Assembly (NCBI GenBank): GCA_011032825.1
Contig: JAADJZ010000001.1
Location: 2,852,001 to 2,916,000 of the forward strand
Length of the DNA: 64,000 bases
Source of the DNA: Massariosphaeria phaeospora
Taxonomy: Eukaryota > Ascomycota > Dothideomycetes > Pleosporales
Direction: 5' to 3'
The notes under the pieces were generated by a model, which saw only the letters and a list, made by a program, of their open reading frames with translations, was not told the DNA's origin and made no database searches. Position 1 is the stretch's first letter. Every line of letters begins with the position of its first letter. The translations under genes and the position numbers were made by a program. This document shows positions 55,401 through 64,000 of this stretch, one piece after another.

Positions 55401-57667
55401 TCGTAGCTAGTCGTACCTAATATACATGTCAAAACTTTCAAGGTTTATAATATTAATACACTGTTGGTGTTTAATGCTCGCAACTTTCAACTCGACTTTC
55501 TAGGTTTCTAGGTTGATTAAACTGTTTCTATATTCTAGTAGTTATCCGTTAGCTAACACTGTTCGTATTAGTCAATTCTTAACTTGATAAAGTATCTTGT
55601 TTCTTTTTACCTATTCTAGGGAGACTAATGTCTAGGCAGCTTCGCTATCAAGTAGTGCAGTTAGCTCTTAGCCTGCGACTTTCGCTTTTACTTCTATGTA
55701 ATTTCGTTCTAGTTGCGTTTTTTGTACGCTTCGTACGGTCGTGCTAGAAGCACTCGTACTATTTTAACCGTAGGTCTAGTAGCCTACTAGTTTTTTGCCA
55801 AGAAAGCTCTTAAGGCCTGTTCTTTTGAGATGTCCTATTAATCGTGGTATTCGCACTAGTCGATGAAACATTTCTATAGCTGTAGGTATTTGCTATGGTC
55901 TCGATTCTTGAGATTCCATCCGGTCGCGTATTTCTATAGCTGATGGATTGCGCATTCTTAAGTGCAAAAGAGCTAGCGTGCTGCTTGGCACGTATTGTAG
56001 TTTTCTGTGCATAATTTGTTGTTGCATTTTAGGTAGTCCTTGTTCTCTAGACCTATAAGCTACTATCCTGTAATATGCTTGCTAGACTAGTGTGTTTGAC
56101 ACTTTTTGTTGTAACACTATGCCTATGCGCGGCTGCTGCTGTAGTTCTTAAACCAATTGTTGTAGTTATGTACGTAGCATTCTGTTACTGTACATTCGCC
56201 GTCTTTGAGTAAAACGTGTAATAGTAATCTTAGCTGTTGTTGCGCAAGGATTCTATCGTCTGTGTGGTATATGCAGTTTTTCTCGTTGCACTAGTGCCAA
56301 AGCAGGTTTCCGTAATTGTCTTAATTAGCGAACTTTATTTTCTTTTCTGTTAGTTCTTGTTGTGCTATTGCTGCTTTTGCAGCTTTCTATTTCTGTAGTT
56401 CTTCGATTTGTAGTTCCTTAAACTGTTGATCGCAGTACTAGGCAATGTAGGTAGTTCTACCGCACATCCAGCACTCGTAGTTTCAAAGTTAATCTGTAAT
56501 TTCTTTTGCTTGTATATGAGCAGGCTTTGTTTCCTAGTCTAACAGTTTCTTTGCTATTGAGTTTTCTACCTCGACTCATTCGCTGTCTAGTTCTTTATAG
56601 ATTCTTGGATATAGTGTAGCTACTCGTTGTAGTTAAACTATAGCGATAGTAGCAGCTTGCGCGCCTGCTACTTTCTGTTGTGTTTCTAGGCAGTCTCTGC
56701 GGAAGTGTTCGTTTTTGCTGCATTAGAAACATGCTTTATTGTCGTAACGCTTCTAGCGTTTTTCTTTTAATAGCTTGTCTTTAGAGTTTTGTCTTGTCGA
56801 GGTAGCGTTCTTTTTATTAAACTGCTTTCGTAGTAGTTTGTCGTTCTAGATTCGTCTAATGCTGTCGATATCCATTGGGTCGTAGTAATAGGTTTTTTTG
56901 ATCGTTGTTACTAGGCGTATGTATAGTTTGACAGTGGACTTGCGTTTCTGCTGTCGTTGCTATAGTCAGTTGTCAATTTGTACCGCGGTTTCAATCAACT
57001 CGTTGAGTTTCTCTAGTTTTTTGTTTTGACTAATTTTATTCTTTACGTGTTTTTTTAACTTTGCGTAGTAGAACTCGCATAAGCCGCGTTCTCCTACGTT
57101 GTCCACCTTAGCCTAAATTCTCTTGAATTTGATTGTGTACTCGCCGGCTAAGCTTTTTTGTCTAAGTAGTCTAAGTTGGTTTATTGCTTGCTAGGTTTCG
57201 TCTACTTTGCCGTAGATCGTATAAAGTTCTTGCTTAAAAGACTTCTAGTTTTTGAAAATGCGCTTCGTGTTTTGCTTTATCTTTTTTACGTTTTCTGCGT
57301 GCGTAACGTAATTTTCGGCGTATAGCTAAAACTATTCTGCTGCGTCGTCTTTTATGTGCATTCTAGCTGCTAGGATCTTGTCTTAATCTATGTAAAAGCT
57401 GTTGCTATAATAACAGCAGTAAAAGTCTACGTTAGTAAGAAAAAGTTTTAGGTTCTTCTTTCCCTCGCTATATTTCTCTAGGGAAAGTGCTTTTGCTAAC
57501 TTTTCTTTCGTTCTACCTCGGAGCTTTGTAACTGCTGCTAATAGTTCTTGAATCTGTTCCGCTTGCTGCTGTATCTAATTAGCTTGCTTTGCTATTACAG
57601 TCGCTAGGTTCGTTGTAGGTGTAGTAACGCTGCTGCTTATCGTGCGTAAGCTCGTAAGTGTTGCCAT
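52233..57667 (-). pseudogene. Gypsy-5 gag-pol
   Basis: Starts with a kept ATG at 57667-57665 (MATLTSLRTISSSV), 34 bases inside the 5' LTR. The knuckle CF-CSKNEHFRRDC at 56731-56692 and the protease site LLDSEAA at about 55650-55630 are in the same frame as the ATG. Between them is a Cys-rich stretch with repeated C-x4-C-x2-H units (55800-56480). RT: VPKKNKELKLCVDF near 54880 and YLDNVLIYSK at 54560-54530 (one Asp of YLDD now Asn), with 64 open codons at 54363-54557. RNase H about 53780-54130, integrase about 52850-53550, chromodomain about 52290-52460. A net indel between protease and RT breaks the frame. End TAG 52235-52233. Confidence 0.92.
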
Positions 57668-57700
57668 GTTGTCTTAGTTCTAAACCTAAAGTAGTTAACG

Positions 57701-58201
57701 TGTTATTAGAGGTGTTCTCTTACTAAAGGTACGAGTTATCAAACTCGAAGATTCTGCTTAAGAGATTGTTCTGTATTCGAAAAGCTTGGTAACAACAAAA
57801 AAACAATCTCAATTCTATCTTGAATAGAATAACAAAGTAACAATTTGTTGCCTATAGATTTAATCTATGTATGAGATGTACTTAAAAGAGTTAACTACAA
57901 AGAATCCAAACTGTAAAAGAAATTCTGCTAATCTATATAGTTCTATAATTCTTCGCTAAAAGCGTCTTGCTTAGTCCGCTCGGTGTGCTTAGTTACTAAG
58001 CGCTTTAGGCTAGCTAAGCGCTCGCCGCTTAGTGTGCTTAGTCCGCTAAAGCTCTAATCGCACTAATTACTATTACGTAACTGCTAACTTAATTCTGCTT
58101 TGCGCATTGCTGTACTTTCGTCTTGCAGACCTGCAAGCTCTAACAACTTTCCTGCGTTGTTGCTTAGTCTACGATACCTAGTATCGTTTTTGTTTGTAAC
58201 A
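57701..58201 (-). repeat. Gypsy-5 5' LTR
   Basis: 501 bp, partner of 51025-51525. Internal sequence begins CGTTAACTACTTTAGG on the coding strand directly after it. I could not match this to a tRNA with confidence. Confidence 0.94.
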
Positions 58202-60348
58202 TACTCTTACAGCAATGCAACGACAAAAAATAAAAACTAGTGTTCTACTATTCTAGAAAGTTCTTAAGAGTAGAACTTAACTACAACGTTTACAATAAAA
58301 AGCTATTAGCAATAATAAACGCTTTTAAACAATAAAAAGCATAGCTAAAAAAAGCAAGGCATTAAGTACAAGTGTACTTAGACTATTAAAACTTTACTAG
58401 CTTTACTACAACTAAGAAATTAAATAGACAACAAGTTAAATAAGCTGAATTTATAGCAGATTACGACATCAAGATTTACTATTGCAAAAAAACTAACAAT
58501 AGAGTTGCAAACGCGCTTAGTTAAAAATTAGATTTTATAAAAACTAACAAACTAGTTACGCACGACTTAGTATTACAACAGAACTTAAACAAAACTCTCA
58601 AATACAACCAACCGCAATTAGCTAAAATAGCTAAAGTAACAAGCATTAAAAAAAGAATGCACTAAGAATAGAGCAAAAACAACTAGCAAAGATAGATAGT
58701 TACAAACAATACTTAAGCTACATAGCTTATTTAAGAATTACATGCTTTACAAGCATATAGATACTTAAGAATTAACAAAATAGTTTAACAAATTTTAAAC
58801 AAGTACTTAATACTCTACGTACAAAACATAGTTTAAAAAGTAGTAAGCAACTATTTAGATTGTTTAAAAAACAAACTTAAAAAACACAAGCTTTACAGAT
58901 TACTTTAACTACTAAAACTACTCGCACGCTTATAGATTAGCGTTACGATAGACTTTATAGTAAAGCTTTTAAAATTGTTAAAACCTAAATTAGCACGGCT
59001 ATGCAATTCGATTTTGGTAATCGTAGATTAATTAACTAAAGAATTACATTTTGTACTAACAGAAAAGTTAATTACAGCAGAAAAAATAGCTTACGAAGTT
59101 ACGAAAGCACTTGTCGCTAATTACAAATTGCTAGAACAGTTTATTACTAATAGAAACAAACTATTTATATTAAAGTTTTAGAATACGTTTTTAGCCTAGT
59201 TAAGAGTTGCAAAAAAGCTATTAACTAGCTTTCACCCGCAAACAAACGGCTAGACAGAACAAACAAACTAAATGCTAAAATAGTATTTACAAATGTACAC
59301 TAACAAGTTGCAAAACAACTAAGTTAAACTTCTGCTAACAGCACAATTAGCATACAATAGTACAAGGTTTACAACAATAGAACACTTGCTATACTACGCA
59401 AATTACAAATATAAGCTAGTAGCTTATTAAAATCTAAAGAATATTAAAAGTATTTCGCTAGTAGTAGACAACAAGGCTTCTAGAATGCAAGAATTACACA
59501 ACGAATTAAGCTAACAAATCGCTTAAAAAAACTTTACGACAGCTAAGTTAGCAAATAAAAAAAACTTAAAAGACTAACTCTTAAAGAGAGAAATAGAGTT
59601 TTTCTTTTACAAAAAAACTTAAAAACTAAACAACTATGCAACAAGTTAAACAACTTTCAAATAAAACTATTTAAAATCTTAAAAGTTAAAAGACTTGTAT
59701 TATTTAAACTACAGCTACCTACAAGCATGCGCATATATCTAGTTTTTTACAAATTACTTTTTAAACTAGCACTACTAAACGCTAAAGTAGCAACTAATAT
59801 CAAACTCAAAAACAAAAAGTACGAAGTTGAAAAAGTTAAGAATCTATAGAAGTTTAGACGTTAGTAGAAATACTTAGTTAAATAGCAAAAATAGCTAGAG
59901 AGCTAGAATACATAGAAACTAATACGAAATTTTACAAACTACAAGGAACTAGTACGAAAGTATTACTAGCAAAATTTAGAAGCAAAGAATTCAAGTTTTC
60001 TAAAAAAGCAAAAAAGTTAAAAAAAAAAAAAGCAAGCAAAGAAAAGTTAGTTTGTAACTAGTTTAAGTTAGCCGAAAGCAATTCGCGTAGCAGCGGTATA
60101 GGACTATAAGTAAAAGCTATACTTTTAGAATTAAAAAAAGCGCTCGACTACGCTTTCTTAAAACGTTTTATTTTTTTAATCGTTGCTAGCTTACGAGCAA
60201 ACAACTTTTTCTTTTTACTAACAGCTGCGTTAACTTAAGCCCAAAGCTCTAAGACACTCTAACGAATTTTAAGCTTTTAAAACTCTACCGCAAAAAGCTT
60301 TTAACGCAGAAACCGCTGTTTCTTAGCAACAGCAGCAAACTTTTTTTT

Positions 60349-60549
60349 TTAAAAAAAAAAACTACACACTAAGCTAAAAGAAATACAGTCTAAACAAGTT
60401 TCTTTAGGCGAAAGAAAACACTTTAGACTTTTTAACAAGCAGCAACGGTAGAGCTTTGCTACAAAGTAATTTATTGCACGAATACGCGCAAGACAAGCGT
60501 GCTTACAAATAGTTAACTTTGCAAAAAAAAATACAAAAACTTTAAGCAT
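60349..60549 (-). pseudogene. Gypsy-4 antisense gene, divergent Zn2Cys6-like class
   Basis: From ATG 60549-60547, starting MLKVFVFFFAKL. The cluster RCCLLKSLKC then TCLDC and ISFSLVC gives Y-x2-C-x6-C-x7-C-x2-C-x6-C, as in Gypsy-3, with the first position Tyr in both. TATAAAAG lies at 60625-60618, 76 bases before the ATG. Reading beyond 60349 is lost in A/T runs. Same class as Gypsy-3. Confidence 0.65.
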
Positions 60550-60715
60550 AGTTAGACTTTAGAACTTGAAAAAATACAAAAAAAAGTTATAACACAACGA
60601 GAATTGAGGTTAACTTACTTTTATACAAAAAGGCACTTTTGATGCAAAGCGCAAAAAGAACTAGCACAGCACAGCAGAACAGCTATTAAAACAATATTCT
60701 TAAAAAGAGAGATAA

Positions 60716-61070
60716 TGTTACAAACAAAGACAATACTAAGTATTGTAAACTAAGCAACAACGTAAAAGAGTTGTTAAAGCTTGCAAGTTTGCAAAACAAA
60801 AGTACAGCAACGCGCAAAGTAGAATTAGGTTAGCAAAAGTTACGTAATGCGCTACGAGTGCTACAAAGCCTTAGTACGTAGCACACTAAGCAATAGTTGC
60901 TACGAGCGCTACAAGTGCTACGGCGTAGCAAGACGTAGTAAGCAAAGCAAAACGCTTTTAGCAAAAAATTATAGAACTATATAGATTAGCAAAATTTCTT
61001 TTACAATTTAGATTTTTTGTAGTTAAATTTTTTAAGTACATTTTATACATAGATTAAATCTATAGGCAAC
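60716..61070 (+). repeat. Gypsy-4 3' LTR, truncated
   Basis: The first 355 bases of a 501-bp LTR, stopping at CTATAGGCAAC. The next base begins unrelated sequence, so this is a deletion or rearrangement breakpoint. Confidence 0.9.
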
Positions 61071-61325
61071 TAGTCTAGAGTATATTTCATTTATCTTTTA
61101 TAGATTTATTAAATAAAAAGCTATATTAAAGGAGCTAGACTAGCTAGAATTCTCTAGTAATTTTACATATAATTGTATTTATATATTTGCAGCACGTATT
61201 AAATTTGCATTAGTATATCTATAGTATTAGGTAAGATATTAAAAAGTAAAGATTTTGATTTTCGTTTTCTAGTCCGTGCGGATCTAACCTAACTTTAACT
61301 CAACCTATACCTATTTGCTAGCCTA
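61071..61325. other. Unassigned AT-rich sequence with a palindromic-element fragment
   Basis: No gene. 61283-61322 (CTAACCTAACTTTAACTCAA up to ATTTGCTAG) is the end of a palindromic element of the 7762 family; the rest of that copy is missing. Confidence 0.5.
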
Positions 61326-61765
61326 GCGGTAGTATTCTTTACTATAGAGCGTACAAAACGCTTTATGTAACGCTAGTTACTTTTTTTAAATACTAAAAAA
61401 CTTGCTTTACTTTCTCTATGCTCGCTAAATTTTTTTTTTTCAAAGCGTTTAAGTACAGCTTCTAGCTCTATAGGCTATATGCTAGTAGCTTTAAAAAACT
61501 TAAAAATCGTTTCTGTCGTAAAGGCAGACTGCTAGGCACTTTAGAATAGTAGAAAGAAGTTTCCTTTCGTAACTAGAATAAGCTTTTAGCTTTTTTGAAA
61601 GTAGCTAGAAAGCTTTTTTGAGTAGCTACTTAAGAGAAGCTTAAAGTAAACAACATTAAGTAGCTAAAGCGTGTAAGTAGAGTAAAGAAAAAATATAGCT
61701 AAAAGTATACAATAGAAGTTGCAGTAGTTAATAAAGTTCTTTGTAAAGTAACTGCTATAACGTAC
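61326..61765 (-). pseudogene. Pogo/Fot transposase fragment
   Basis: The minus strand at about 61580-61440 reads VTKGNFFLLF, then QSAFTTETIFKFFKATSI and PIELEAVLKRF, the conserved segment that follows the catalytic domain in fungal pogo transposases and closely matches pogo-3. The N-terminal side was probably displaced by the MITE at 61772. No TIRs seen. Confidence 0.7.
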
Positions 61766-61771
61766 TTCATA

Positions 61772-62180
61772 AGTTCGCCGGACACACAGGTTCGCCGGAC
61801 ACTTGTTTTTACTAAGGAAAATTAATAATCTAAGGCTTAATAACTCTAGATCTACTTAATAGAATTTTCTAAAAATTTAATATGTTATTTCTGTATACAT
61901 TAACTTTTTAATTCTAATATTACTAAGCTCTACCTAGTCTAATTCTAGAGATACAAAAAAAACGCTAAAATAATCCCTGTAATTTAGGCTTTCTTTAATA
62001 GCTTTTTAAATACTAAGGCTAGAGCTTAGTAACCTTAGGATCTTAAAGTTTATATAGATGCAGCTTAGTAGTGAAATTTTTAAAGAATTCTATAAAGTAG
62101 ATCTAGAGTTATTAAGCCTTAGATTATTGATTTTCCTTAGTAAAAACAAGTGTTCGGCGAACCTGTGTGTCCGGCGAACT
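61772..62180. mobile_element. MITE with long inverted repeats, little mutated
   Basis: A 409-bp element. Inverted termini of about 90-95 bases begin AGTTCGCCGGACACACAG and each hold GTTCGCCGGACAC twice (one copy GAACAC on the right). CATA is present on both sides (61768-61771 and 62181-62184), which includes a TA as in Tc1/mariner-type elements. No coding capacity. It keeps CCA/TGG/TGA sites that its surroundings have lost, so it is young or too short to be targeted. Confidence 0.88.
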
Positions 62181-62289
62181 CATAAGGTACGTTAGTTAAT
62201 TCTAAGTAATTTAAGTTATTTTAACCTATACTAGGTGCTAAAAAGAAAGTAGTAAAAAAAAAAGTAGGTAGTAGAAAGAAAGCTTAGCG

Positions 62290-62357
62290 TAGGTAAGCAA
62301 CTCGCTTAGGTAAGCAACTTGCTTAGGTAAGCAACTCGCTTAGGTAAGCAACTCGCT
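62290..62357 (+). repeat. Four tandem 17-bp repeats
   Basis: TAGGTAAGCAACTCGCT at 62290, 62307, 62324 and 62341, one base different in the second unit. No known role. Confidence 0.9.
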
Positions 62358-62379
62358 AGAAATCTACGTTAACTTATTA

Positions 62380-62735
62380 CTAACTTCTATTGTTAAGTTG
62401 CTGCGAAAGTTTTAGAAAAAAGCGCGTTAGTAGTAGCTTACAAATACGCATTAATAGTTAATAAAATTGCCTAGCTTCGCACTACTATTGAAGCTGCAAC
62501 TAAGCGTAAAAGTTGTAAACAAAAGTACATTTAGAAAAAAAGTATGCTTACGATAGAAGCTAAAGCTAAGTTAGCTATTAAGAAAAGTAGTAGTAAGTAG
62601 AAAATAGTTGCGAAGAAGTTAAGTAGTAATAGTGTAGTAGGTGTAGCACTACAACGACGCTGTAAACGCTACGATAGAATAGAGCATAATACGCGAACCT
62701 ATAAAGTAGTTGCTTCTAGTAATTCTAATACTAAA
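62380..62735 (+). pseudogene. C-terminal fragment of a pogo/Fot transposase with a CCHC-like end
   Basis: Plus frame: RALVVAYKYALIVNKIA, ATKRKSCKQKYI, MLTIEAKAKLAI, then RRCKRYDRIEHNTRTY. Fungal pogo proteins often end with ...LSVxDAxxLIxxK... and a knuckle RRCGxCGxTGHNxRTC. Here two knuckle Cys are Tyr. No catalytic part accompanies it, and its strand is opposite to the fragment at 61326-61765. Confidence 0.6.
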
Positions 62736-62811
62736 TAATACTAGTTGATTTAGTATAATCTTGTATAATACAGTATAATCGTAATGTGTACTATGTTTTT
62801 TAGTACGATTT

Positions 62812-62845
62812 TAGTAGAGTGCGCTGCTTAGTAGAGTGCGCTGCT
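62812..62845 (+). repeat. Two tandem 17-bp repeats
   Basis: TAGTAGAGTGCGCTGCT at 62812-62828 and 62829-62845, perfect. No known role. Confidence 0.85.
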
Positions 62846-62849
62846 TAGT

Positions 62850-63399
62850 AGTAGATAACGTTAGTAAACTTACACAAAGTTAAAAGAACATTCTCGAATT
62901 TACATTGTAGCAATTTTACAAGCTATATATTCATTCAAATCCCCGGCTCTCTATTAAACAAAGGAAATAATAAATATATAATAATTAACTACTACACTTT
63001 GATTACAAATTGTAAGAGTAAGATTAGAGAAAAGTTGAACTTTGCAGAGAATACGATAGAGTGTTAGCTTGCTTGACATAATGTAAAGTAAATATAAAAG
63101 TCTAGTATCGTCGGACTGCTATCCAAGCGCGATTATTAGATGTAAACCTAGGTGACGTATTTTAGCCTTGGCTTAGTTTGACCTTAGCTGCATCTTAGGG
63201 TCAAGGGTAACAATGACATGTAGGTTGACGCAGGCACGCCCAGTGTGGCCTCGGCGAAGCTGCTCCTCCGCTCTTGCACTCTCACTCCTGTATGACGGCT
63301 GCCACATTCTAGCAGATCCCAATATCGTCCACTGGCTCTACGCCGACGTTTTCATTGCTTCCTTGAGCGCTACTCGATCTGAGTGACCCTTGAACATGG
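62850..63399. other. Right border: AT-rich to ordinary DNA
   Basis: No gene. Composition returns to ordinary by about 63100. The region from 63100 is the 3' flank of the gene at 63400 on minus. Confidence 0.5.
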
Positions 63400-64000
63400 T
63401 CAACGTCTCGGAATCGCCATGGATGTGATGAGCATCGCTCCCAAAGTAAGTACCCAAGCTGACACGGCAAATGCGCCTTGTATGTCGTCCTTCTTCACCG
63501 ACCAAATGATGCCAAACAATAGACTAAAGGAGCACATGACGAAGAAGCAGCAGTAGAGAGTAGGCCAATGCCAATCTTCCTCTATATGCAGGCCCCACCC
63601 ACGTTCCTGTGCCTCGGGCGTAGCTTTCAGTACTCCGCAAATCCGCTTCGGAAGTTGATTGAGCGTTGTCTTTTGAGCCCGATTGATACTGCTCGGATCA
63701 ATAAAGTCGCTCGTCAGCATCCTGGGCCCCAGGACCGGTACTACACGTGGGTGTAGCTGCACTGTGGGTGCCGGACTGCATTCGTACTCCCTATCAGGTC
63801 CGACGCTTTCTTTTGGTGGAATGCACAGACAGAATCCTCCCATTGATGGGTCAAAGTGCTCATGCGTTGTGGTCTTGCAGATGTCATCGTGCTTGAATAC
63901 GGTTGTGGCGTTGCTCAGATTGACGTTGAACTAGCTGGCCGTAAGCAAGGCAATGCTCCGTAAGTGCAAAACAAACTTACATGAGCTAGCGACACCATCC
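63400..64000 (-). CDS. Membrane protein, two C-terminal transmembrane segments (5'-partial)
   Basis: The main exon is 63930-63400, ending TGA at 63402-63400 (MAIPRR end). Upstream, the minus strand has donor GTAAGT at 63980-63975 and acceptor CAGCTAG ending at 63931, a 50-base intron with TGCTTAC as possible branch site. Codons join in phase 0 (SLAH then FNVNLSNATT). Exon 64000-63981 runs off the window; an ATG at 63998 could be internal. The long loop has Cys (DDICKTTT, FCLCIPP, YECSPAP, RICGVL). RGWGLHIEEDWHWPTLY precedes transmembrane segment 1 (CCFFVMCSFSLLFGIIW), then a short SVKKDDIQ loop and segment 2 (AVSAWVLTLGAMLITSMAI). This matches a common unnamed family of ascomycete proteins with a GWGxxxEExW motif before two membrane segments. 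Function is unknown. Confidence 0.75.

Larger units (their letters stand above)
51025..58201 (-). mobile_element. Gypsy-5: youngest and least mutated Gypsy copy
   Basis: A 7,177-bp complete element: LTRs 51025-51525 and 57701-58201 (501 bp each). The target duplication is TACTT at 51020-51024 and TACTC at 58202-58206 (one C-to-T). GG, CC, TGG and CCA are clearly commoner than in the other copies, so it has had the least mutation. Its two LTRs differ almost only by transitions. Removing it rejoins the Gypsy-4 RNase H region. Confidence 0.95.
47440..60050 (+). pseudogene. Gypsy-4 gag-pol, split by Gypsy-5
   Basis: Gag from an ATA start at 47440, knuckle CF-CSKNKHFCKDCLE near 48370-48410 (all knuckle residues kept), Cys-rich region about 48620-49150, protease near 49450, RT near 50100-50770 with AYLNNVLIYSK, broken in RNase H at 51024. 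It resumes at 58202 with RNase H, then integrase about 58750-59560 and chromodomain about 59800-59990, ending TAG 60048-60050. TAA/TAG codons are throughout. Confidence 0.88.
46906..61070 (+). mobile_element. Gypsy-4: chromodomain Ty3/Gypsy element, split by Gypsy-5
   Basis: 5' LTR 46906-47406 (501 bp), internal region 47407-51024 and 58202-60715 on either side of Gypsy-5, and a 3' LTR starting at 60716 that is cut at 61070. It inserted in the 3' LTR of Gypsy-3 after CTTTG. The missing LTR end and missing remainder of the Gypsy-3 LTR point to a later deletion at 61070. Confidence 0.9.

Noticed and set aside
7640..62760. Mitochondrial or bacterial origin because of high AT content
   Set aside because: Nuclear LTR, hAT and pogo transposons with target duplications and C-to-T/G-to-A mutation explain the composition.
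62930..62960. ATTCAAATCCCCGGC as a tRNA T-arm
   Set aside because: No acceptor, D-arm or anticodon arm can be placed around it at normal distances.

Overview
The window looks like a chromosome segment of a filamentous ascomycete (Pezizomycotina, plausibly a dothideomycete; this is inferred). The evidence is short introns with GTATGT/GTAAGT donors, an ELRxMIY-type fungal protein, fungal hAT, pogo/Fot and chromodomain Ty3/Gypsy families, and heavy mutation of every repeat in the manner of repeat-induced point mutation (RIP). Ordinary gene-bearing DNA is confined to the edges (about 1-2215 and 63100-64000). The roughly 55 kb between is an AT-rich block of nested, mutated transposons with no convincing intact gene.

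Left edge: the 3' end of one gene (to 223), then a complete paralogue (534-1736). A Ty1/Copia element (2216-7598, minus strand) follows, with identical 184-bp LTRs, a GATTC target duplication, a half-tRNA-type primer site, and one 1,595-codon gag-pol frame broken by eight TAG codons.

Interior: two hAT transposons (hAT-1 from about 8225; hAT-2 at 20391-25274), at least three pogo/Fot elements, five copies of a 323-385 bp palindromic element, a solo Copia LTR inside hAT-2, and five copies plus one solo LTR of one chromodomain-bearing Ty3/Gypsy family (called Gypsy-1 to Gypsy-5 here). Target duplications give the order: Gypsy-1 sits in hAT-1 (AATAG), Gypsy-2 in the 5' LTR of Gypsy-3 (CTAAG), Gypsy-4 in the 3' LTR of Gypsy-3, Gypsy-5 in Gypsy-4 (TACTC), and a solo LTR in the gag of Gypsy-2 (GTAAG).

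Most striking: all five Gypsy copies carry, between pol and the 3' LTR, an antisense gene. It has a TATAAAAG box exactly 76 bp upstream of its ATG in every copy and encodes a Zn(II)2Cys6-like cluster (C-x2-C-x6-C-x7/8-C-x2-C-x6-C), followed in the longer copies by a helical region. It is traceable in two divergent sequence classes. This looks like a transposon-borne DNA-binding regulator that I do not recognise as described.

The mutation signature is also unusual. Loss of C is concentrated at (C/T)CA, so TGA/TGG/TCA/CCA are almost absent, while ACA/GCA and TGC/TGT are retained. Right edge: pogo remnants, a little-mutated 409-bp MITE, short tandem repeats, and the 3' part of a two-transmembrane protein gene with one 50-bp intron.
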